64,000 nucleotides of DNA from contig NZ_CP045067.1 of the NCBI RefSeq assembly GCF_016864015.1, positions 2,614,001-2,678,000 of the forward strand. The letters run 5' to 3'. The position numbers were made by a program, and so were the translations under genes. The notes beneath the pieces are model-generated. The model was given only the letters and a program-made list of their open reading frames with translations. It was not told the DNA's origin and did no database searches. Positions 58,652-64,000 of this stretch are shown piece by piece (the stretch's first letter is position 1; each line of letters opens with the position of its first letter). This DNA is from Lacinutrix sp. WUR7 (GTDB lineage Bacteria; Bacteroidota; Bacteroidia; Flavobacteriales; Flavobacteriaceae).

Positions 58652-60622
58652 ATGAAAAATTTACTAACATCAAGCATTGCAATGTTTGTTATCCTTTTAG
58701 GATTTACAAGTTGTAATAATGGGAATAAATCAGGGTCAAAGTCTGGTGCATTAGCAAGTAATATTGCAGAAAAAGTTTATGTTGCTCCAGGAGAGTACGA
58801 TTCGCATTATGCCTTTTTATCTGGAGGTTATAGTGGTAATGTAACAGTTTACGGTTTACCTTCTGGTAGAATGTTTAAAGAAATCCCTGTATTTTCTCAA
58901 TTTCCAACCTCAGGTTATGGGTATTCAGAAGAAACGAAACCAATGTTAAACACTTCTTATGGATTTATCCCTTGGGGAGATGCGCATCATCCAGATATTT
59001 CGCAATCTAAAGGAGAGTTAGATGGTCGTTGGCTATTTATAAATGAAAACAATACACCACGTATTGCAAGACTTAGTCTTACCACATTTGAAACCGAAGA
59101 AATTATAGAGGTACCAAATAGTGCAGGTAATCACAGTTCTTCTTTTGTTACTGAAAATACAGAATATGTAGTGGCAGGAACACGTTTTTCTGTTCCAATT
59201 CCGCAACGTGATATGCCAATTAAAGATTATAAAGGAAACTTTCAAGGTGCCTTATCTTTTATTAGTGTAGCACCAGAAACAGGAAACATGGATATTAAAT
59301 TCCAAGTTTTAATGCCAGGATTTAACTACGATTTATCACATCCAGGACGTGGGAAATCTCATGGTTGGTTCTTCTTTACAACATATAATACAGAAGAGGC
59401 TAACACGCTTTTAGAGGTGAATGCTTCACAAAATGATAAAGATTTTATTGCAGCTATTAATTGGAAAAAAATTGAAGAATATGTAAATAATGGAGGTGGA
59501 ACTATGATGCCTGCTAATTATGCACATAATGTATATGATGAGCATACACATACAGCGACATCTACTATGAAGAAAGAAGTTCGTGTTGTAAATCCAATAG
59601 AAGTTCCTGGAGCTGTTTATTTTATTCCAACACCAAAATCACCTCACGGTTGTGATGTAGATCCTTCTGGAGAATATATTGTAGGTAATGGTAAGCTATC
59701 GGCTAATTTAACGGTGCATTCGTTTACAAAAATGTTAGATGCTATTGAAAATAAAAAGTTTGCTGGTGAAGCGTACGGAATTCCAATTTTAAATTTCGAA
59801 GATGTTTTAGCTGGAGTAGTAGAACAACCAGGATTAGGACCATTACATACAGAGTTTGATGGAAAAGGAAATGCATATACTACATTCTTTATTTCTTCAG
59901 AAGTTGTAAAATGGAAATTAGGTACTTGGGAAGTTGTGGATAGAAAACCTACATATTATTCTGTTGGTCACTTAACAATTCCTGGAGGAAATTCAGGAAA
60001 ACCACAAGGTAAATACATGTTTGCAATGAATAAAATAACAAAAGATCGTTATTTACCAACAGGTCCAGAAATGGAGCACTCTGCACAATTGTATGATATT
60101 TCTGGAGATAAAATGGAATTACTTTTAGATTTTCCAACACATGGAGAGCCACATTATGCTGCTGCAATGGAAGCAGGTATTATTAAAGCACAATCTCAAA
60201 AAATCTATAAGTTAGCAGATAACAAGCATCCTTATGCAGCTAAATCAGATGCAGACACTAAAGTGGTTAGAGATGGTAAAAATGTACATATCTACTTAAC
60301 AACTATTAGAAGTCACTTTTCACCAGATAATATTGAAGGTATAAAAGTAGGAGACAAGGTATACTTCCACGTTACTAATTTAGAACAAGATTTTGATGTA
60401 CCTCATGGATTTGCGGTAATAGGTCAAAACAATTCAGAATTACTAGTTATGCCAGGACAAACAAAAACATCTGTTTGGGAACCTAAACAAGTTGGTGTAT
60501 GGCCATTTTATTGTACCGATTTCTGCTCTGCATTACACCAAGAAATGCAAGGTTATGTTAGAGTATCTGCTGCAAATTCAGACACACCAATTAAGTGGTC
60601 TCTTGGAGAAGACATTGAATAA
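58652..60622 (+). CDS. nosZ: Nitrous oxide reductase (Sec-exported, clade II type)
   Basis: 656 residues. Signal with lipobox GFTSC (Cys21), not a Tat RR signal, as in clade II. Beta-propeller with CuZ His ligands beginning WGDAHHPD (His112, His113), later LSHPGRGKSHGWFF, HNVYDEHTH, KSPHGCDVDP, PLHTEFDGKGNAYTT and EMEHSAQLYD. C-terminal cupredoxin domain with CuA ligands in YC621TDFC625SALH629QEM632. Reduces N2O to N2 in the periplasm or surface face of the membrane. Tandem hairpins follow. Confidence 0.98.
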   Translation: MKNLLTSSIAMFVILLGFTSCNNGNKSGSKSGALASNIAEKVYVAPGEYDSHYAFLSGGYSGNVTVYGLPSGRMFKEIPVFSQFPTSGYGYSEETKPMLNTSYGFIPWGDAHHPDISQSKGELDGRWLFINENNTPRIARLSLTTFETEEIIEVPNSAGNHSSSFVTENTEYVVAGTRFSVPIPQRDMPIKDYKGNFQGALSFISVAPETGNMDIKFQVLMPGFNYDLSHPGRGKSHGWFFFTTYNTEEANTLLEVNASQNDKDFIAAINWKKIEEYVNNGGGTMMPANYAHNVYDEHTHTATSTMKKEVRVVNPIEVPGAVYFIPTPKSPHGCDVDPSGEYIVGNGKLSANLTVHSFTKMLDAIENKKFAGEAYGIPILNFEDVLAGVVEQPGLGPLHTEFDGKGNAYTTFFISSEVVKWKLGTWEVVDRKPTYYSVGHLTIPGGNSGKPQGKYMFAMNKITKDRYLPTGPEMEHSAQLYDISGDKMELLLDFPTHGEPHYAAAMEAGIIKAQSQKIYKLADNKHPYAAKSDADTKVVRDGKNVHIYLTTIRSHFSPDNIEGIKVGDKVYFHVTNLEQDFDVPHGFAVIGQNNSELLVMPGQTKTSVWEPKQVGVWPFYCTDFCSALHQEMQGYVRVSAANSDTPIKWSLGEDIE

Positions 60623-60635
60623 TTAATAGTAAAAG

Positions 60636-60711
60636 AATTAGAGAAGTTTTGTTTTAGTGTTTATTTCTCTAATTAAGGCGAGAGTTGAATTTTCGCTCTC
60701 GCCTTTCTTTT
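60636..60711 (+). terminator. Tandem hairpins and intrinsic terminator after nosZ
   Basis: First hairpin: 10-bp stem 60636-60645 with 60665-60674. Second, directly adjacent: 10-bp stem 60675-60684 with 60696-60705 followed by a T-rich tract. The second fits a true terminator and would partly end the transcript before the assembly genes. Confidence 0.8.
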
Positions 60712-60775
60712 TTAAAACACTTTATTCTGTTATACAGAAACCTCACTGATTACTCTACATTAAATACAAAACATC

Positions 60776-61393
60776 ATGAAAAAGGCTAGCATTATAATGA
60801 TTATAGGTTCATTACTGTTATTAGGGCTTTTTAAATTTCCGTTATGGAATATTATGCTTGGAGCACCACAATATCCTGATCCTTTAGGAATGAATATTTA
60901 TATTGATGGTATTAAAGGCGTGTCCGAATTTGATTTACAAAATATTGACGGATTAAATCACTATATTGGTATGAAAACCATACCAAAAGCAGACGAAATG
61001 TGGGAATTCTCCATGTTTCCAAAGGTTATATTTGGCATGGCTATGTTAGGTGTTATTATTGGTCTGTTGGGCTATTTTGGAAAAGTTAGTTATAAGTATT
61101 TCTTAGGCTGGTTTCTATTTATGTCCGTACTTGGTATTTTAGGTATGTACGACTTTAACAATTGGTTAGTAGATTATGGTGGAAATTTAGATCCACACGC
61201 AATCATAAAAGTAACCAATCCAGATGGTACACCAATGTCGTATAAACCACCACTAATTGGTTTTAAGAAACTATTAAACTTTGATGTAACTTCATTACCA
61301 CACACGGGAGGATATCTAATGTTTGTAGGAATGTCTTTAACACTTGTTGCTTTTTGGTTAGGACGAAAAACAAGTTTAAATAAAAAAACATAG
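60776..61393 (+). CDS. NosB-like membrane protein of the nos cluster
   Basis: 205 residues. Four membrane segments (about 5-24, 82-102, 107-124, 178-196). An extracytoplasmic loop after helix 1 contains DGLNHYIGMKTIPKADEMWEFS, and another before helix 4 contains HTGGYLMFVG. Its place between nosZ and nosL and its size match the NosB-type membrane protein of clade II nos clusters. Function not established; electron transfer or NosZ maturation are proposed options. Confidence 0.75.
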   Translation: MKKASIIMIIGSLLLLGLFKFPLWNIMLGAPQYPDPLGMNIYIDGIKGVSEFDLQNIDGLNHYIGMKTIPKADEMWEFSMFPKVIFGMAMLGVIIGLLGYFGKVSYKYFLGWFLFMSVLGILGMYDFNNWLVDYGGNLDPHAIIKVTNPDGTPMSYKPPLIGFKKLLNFDVTSLPHTGGYLMFVGMSLTLVAFWLGRKTSLNKKT

Positions 61394-61422
61394 TAATTTT
61401 ATATTTTCAAAACACTAAAAAA

Positions 61423-61860
61423 ATGAAAACACTAAAACACTATTCTACTTTCATATTATTTTTAAGTTTTATAAGTTGTAATGTATCTCCTAAACCCATA
61501 GAATATGGAAGCGATGGTTGTCATTTTTGTAAAATGACCATCGTAGATAAAGTGCATGCAGCAGAGTTTGTTACCAAAAAAGGTAAAGCTTACAAATTTG
61601 ATGCAACAGAATGTATGGTTAATTATTTGGACGAGTTTGATACTTCTGAAATAGAATTATACCTAACAAATTATTTTTCAAAACCAGAAACTTTTACAGA
61701 TGCTACAAAAGCAACGTATTTAATAAGTAAAAAGATTCCTAGTCCAATGGGAGCATTTTTAACCGCTTTTAAAGATCGTTCACAAGCAGAAAAAATACAA
61801 ACAGAAAAGGGTGGAGAATTATACTCTTGGACAGAGCTACTAGATCATTTAAAAAACTAG
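61423..61860 (+). CDS. nosL: NosL copper chaperone lipoprotein
   Basis: 145 residues. Lipobox SFISC (Cys19). Cu(I) site region GSDGCHFCKMTIVD (Cys33, Cys36, Met38) and second conserved part KFDATECMVNYLDEF. Delivers copper for NosZ maturation. Followed after 4 bp by nosD. Confidence 0.96.
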   Translation: MKTLKHYSTFILFLSFISCNVSPKPIEYGSDGCHFCKMTIVDKVHAAEFVTKKGKAYKFDATECMVNYLDEFDTSEIELYLTNYFSKPETFTDATKATYLISKKIPSPMGAFLTAFKDRSQAEKIQTEKGGELYSWTELLDHLKN

Positions 61861-61864
61861 TCTC

Positions 61865-63100
61865 ATGAAAAACCGAATCCTTTTTTTTATAGCCATTTTT
61901 ATGGCTTGGTCAAGTATTGCTCAAACTATAACTGTTTGCAAAACGTGTACTGTTTCTTCAATTCAAAGTGCTATAACGCAAGCCAAAGATTTTGATACCA
62001 TAATAATTAAAAAAGGAACCTACAAAGAACATGCGATTATAGTGGATAAACCACTTACTATAATTGGTGAAAAATATCCAGTCATTGATGGGGAATTAAA
62101 AGGAGAGATAATTACCATAATTTCAGATGATGTAACCGTTGACGGATTATTCATTATAAATGTAGGTACCAGTTATACCGAAGACTATGCTGCTATTCGC
62201 GTAAAAAACAGCAAAAATTTTGTGATTCAGAACTTAGTTTTAGAAAAGCTTTTCTTCGGAATTTATATCGAAAAATCAAGAGATGGTAAAGTCTATCATA
62301 ATAAGATTATTGGGGATGCCGTGGAAGAATACAATTCCGGAAATGGAATTCAACTTTGGTATAGTAAAAACGTAGAAATTGAACACAATTTTGTGCAACA
62401 TGTTCGAGACGGAATTTATTTAGAATTCTCTGATGATTGTCTTATTAAGAATAATGTTAGTACTTTAAATGTACGTTACGGATTGCATTTTATGTTCTCT
62501 AATGACGATATCTACCAAGACAATACTTTTGAAAACAATGGTGCAGGAGTAGCGGTTATGTTTTCCAAACGTATAAAAATGTACAATAACCTTTTTAAAG
62601 AAAATTGGGGAACCGCATCGTATGGTATGTTACTTAAAGAAATTAATGATGCCGAAATTATTGGTAATACCTTTGAAGATAACACCATTGGCATCAACAT
62701 AGAAGGTTCTAATCGAATTATCTATAAACACAATAATTTTTCAAATAATGGTTGGGCAATTAAAGTAAAAGGAGCCTGTTACACCAATACGTTTACCGAA
62801 AATAATTTTTTATACAACTCTTTTGATATTGCGTACAATAGTAATGTAAATGATAATATTTTTGATAAGAATTTTTGGTCTAATTACACCGGTTACGATC
62901 TCGATAAAAATGGCGTAGGAGATATTCCTTTTAGACCTGTAAAACTGTTCTCATATATTGTAAACCGCACACCAGAAACTATTATTTTATTGCGTAGTAT
63001 GTTTATAGATATTATTGATTTTTCTGAAAAAGTATCCCCAGTATTTACACCAGATGATTTATTAGACAACAATCCACTAATTAAAAAATTAACATGGTAA
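61865..63100 (+). CDS. nosD: NosD periplasmic beta-helix maturation protein
   Basis: 411 residues. Signal peptide 1-19. Right-handed parallel beta-helix repeats (VIQNLVLEKLFFGIYIEKSRDGKVYHNKI, NVEIEHNFVQHVRDGIYLEFSDDCLIKNN, GLHFMFSNDDIYQDNTFENNGAGVAVMFS). The C-terminal WSNYTGYDLDKNGVGDIPFRP is typical of NosD/CASH proteins. It builds the CuZ site with the NosFY transporter. Overlaps nosF by 7 bp. Confidence 0.96.
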   Translation: MKNRILFFIAIFMAWSSIAQTITVCKTCTVSSIQSAITQAKDFDTIIIKKGTYKEHAIIVDKPLTIIGEKYPVIDGELKGEIITIISDDVTVDGLFIINVGTSYTEDYAAIRVKNSKNFVIQNLVLEKLFFGIYIEKSRDGKVYHNKIIGDAVEEYNSGNGIQLWYSKNVEIEHNFVQHVRDGIYLEFSDDCLIKNNVSTLNVRYGLHFMFSNDDIYQDNTFENNGAGVAVMFSKRIKMYNNLFKENWGTASYGMLLKEINDAEIIGNTFEDNTIGINIEGSNRIIYKHNNFSNNGWAIKVKGACYTNTFTENNFLYNSFDIAYNSNVNDNIFDKNFWSNYTGYDLDKNGVGDIPFRPVKLFSYIVNRTPETIILLRSMFIDIIDFSEKVSPVFTPDDLLDNNPLIKKLTW

Positions 63101-63801
63101 CCATTCATAATTTACATAAAAAATTCGGCAAAAACCAGGTCTTAAGTGGTGTGGATTTAAATATCCATGAAGGTGGTATTTTTGCTATTCTAGGACCAAA
63201 TGGCTCAGGTAAAACCACATTAATTAAATCGGTTTTAGGTATGGTTATTCCTAATAAAGGAGATATAACAGTACTTGGAGAAAACATTAAGAAAAACTCG
63301 GATTACAGACATAAAATTGATTATTTACCGCAAATAGCCAACTTTCCTAGTAATTTAAAAGTGAAGGAATTAATTAAAATGATTAAAGATTTACGTAAAC
63401 CTACAGACGAAGATCAACGTTTAATAGAATTGTTTCGATTAGAACCTTTTTTAGATAAAAAATTAGGAAACCTTTCTGGAGGAACAAAACAAAAAGTGAA
63501 CCTCGTTTTAACGTTCATGTTTAATAGTCCGTTAATTATTTTAGATGAGCCAACAACCGGTTTAGATCCAATTTCTCTAATCCGTTTAAAAGATTTAATT
63601 AAAGCCGAAAAAGCCAAAGGAAAAACAATACTTATTACTTCTCATATCATGAGTTTTGTGGAAGAAATATCCGATGAAATAGTATTTATTCTGGAAGGGA
63701 AAATTTACTTTAAAGGACCAATATCCGAATTAAAAACCAAGACCAATCAACCCGATTTCGAACATGCAATTGCGTCTATATTAACAGATAATCATGCTTA
63801 A
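63094..63801 (+). CDS. nosF: NosF ABC transporter ATPase
   Basis: 235 residues. Walker A GPNGSGKTTLIK (about 34-45), Q-loop YLPQIANFP, signature LSGGTKQKVNLVL, Walker B LIILDEPTTGLDP with catalytic Glu, and His switch TSHIM. Energises NosY/NosD in copper-centre assembly. Overlaps nosD at its start and nosY at its end by 8 bp, so these genes are translationally coupled. Confidence 0.97.
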   Translation: MVTIHNLHKKFGKNQVLSGVDLNIHEGGIFAILGPNGSGKTTLIKSVLGMVIPNKGDITVLGENIKKNSDYRHKIDYLPQIANFPSNLKVKELIKMIKDLRKPTDEDQRLIELFRLEPFLDKKLGNLSGGTKQKVNLVLTFMFNSPLIILDEPTTGLDPISLIRLKDLIKAEKAKGKTILITSHIMSFVEEISDEIVFILEGKIYFKGPISELKTKTNQPDFEHAIASILTDNHA

Positions 63802-64000
63802 AATATTAAAATATAGTTTTTTCGATTTAATGCGTAGTCGTTGGAGTTACGTCTACTTTGCATTCTATTTATTGCTTGGTGTTGTTCTACTATTTTTAAA
63901 CAACGACTTATCTAAAGCAGTAATTACTTTAATGAATGTTATTATTGTCTTAGTACCTTTAATAGGAACCATTTTTGGTGTCATGTATTATTATAATTCC
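63794..64000 (+). CDS. nosY: NosY ABC permease (partial, cut by window end)
   Basis: ATG at 63794 within the nosF stop region; 69 codons to the window edge. MLKILKYSFFDLMRSRWSYVYFAFYLLLGVVLLFL (helix 1) and VITLMNVIIVLVPLIGTIFGVMYYYNS (helix 2) match the start of NosY/ABC-2 type permeases. Completes the NosDFY complex. Confidence 0.93.
   Translation, partial: MLKILKYSFFDLMRSRWSYVYFAFYLLLGVVLLFLNNDLSKAVITLMNVIIVLVPLIGTIFGVMYYYNS

Noticed and set aside
61423-61860. nosL considered as a general MerR- or heavy-metal-type lipoprotein
   Set aside because: Position in the nos cluster plus the GCHFCKM and ATECMVNY motifs identify NosL specifically.
1-64000. tRNA, rRNA, integrase or transposase genes
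   Set aside because: No cloverleaf or rRNA-like stretch and no recombinase-like protein was recognised by eye. A tRNAscan/Infernal run would be decisive.

Overview
The window looks like chromosomal DNA of a marine-type member of the Flavobacteriaceae (Bacteroidota). The evidence is a strongly AT-rich composition, dense short operons, and genes typical of the group: a T9SS type A sorting domain, TonB/TonB-dependent receptor, MbnP, DUF3276, DUF4870, DUF1573-YajC, PspC/GIN-domain proteins and a long-form NusB. Many promoters carry the Bacteroidota -7 element TAnnTTTG. I saw no rRNA, tRNA, CRISPR array, insertion sequence or prophage.

Layout. 1-4.9 kb (minus): an envelope-stress-like cluster of DUF4870, PadR regulator, PspC protein and two GIN (DUF2807) proteins, ending in a partial gene. 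4.9-6.7 kb: a DUF4442 protein, an AIM24/TIGR00266 protein and a 65-residue protein. 6.7-10.2 kb: a probable copper module of a small Cys-containing membrane-anchored protein, MbnP, an MbnH-like di-haem protein and an outer-membrane barrel. 10.3-17.7 kb: a B12/radical SAM protein, a PAS histidine kinase with a CheY-like regulator, a thioredoxin-like protein, a CsaA-like protein, a BASS symporter and a PlsC acyltransferase. 17.7-29.3 kb: housekeeping genes (DUF3276, ABC exporter, amino-acid dehydrogenase, nusB-DUF1573-yajC, pepT, pyrD), interrupted by two intergenic repeat clusters, one holding a 25-copy 7-bp tandem array. 29.4-36.8 kb: LysE exporter, HMG-CoA lyase, ferritin, an unlisted 47-residue Cys-rich protein, OprO/P-like porin, FMN-binding protein, a membrane protein, a secreted protein and guaB. 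36.9-48.3 kb: flavin monooxygenase, TonB, TonB-dependent receptor, a LytS/LytTR system with three 2TM domains, Fic protein and LETM1-related protein. 48.3-54.9 kb: decayed DNA, a four-gene operon of exported proteins (one DUF6175), an empty 0.9-kb stretch, Cu/Zn SOD and YceI. 55.0-64.0 kb: hemN-usp, then a clade-II-type nitrous oxide reductase cluster (cytochrome c, fasciclin protein, nosZ, NosB-like protein, nosL, nosD, nosF, nosY), cut by the window end.

How the parts work together. The right end is a low-oxygen respiration region. hemN (oxygen-independent haem synthesis) and the nos cluster have promoters of the same build: a Crp/Fnr-type palindrome exactly 22 bp upstream of TAATTTTGGAG, with no -33 element. 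This points to one shared low-oxygen or NO-responsive activator. The ferritin-to-porin region carries three operator-like repeats of one design (TTATTTA-N9-TAAATAA, one copy with a mismatch) at the promoters of the Cys-rich mini-gene and the porin. This suggests metal-responsive repression of both, and of the FMN-binding/membrane-protein pair if those genes are co-transcribed. The MbnP/MbnH module and the nos cluster would both handle copper outside the cytoplasm.
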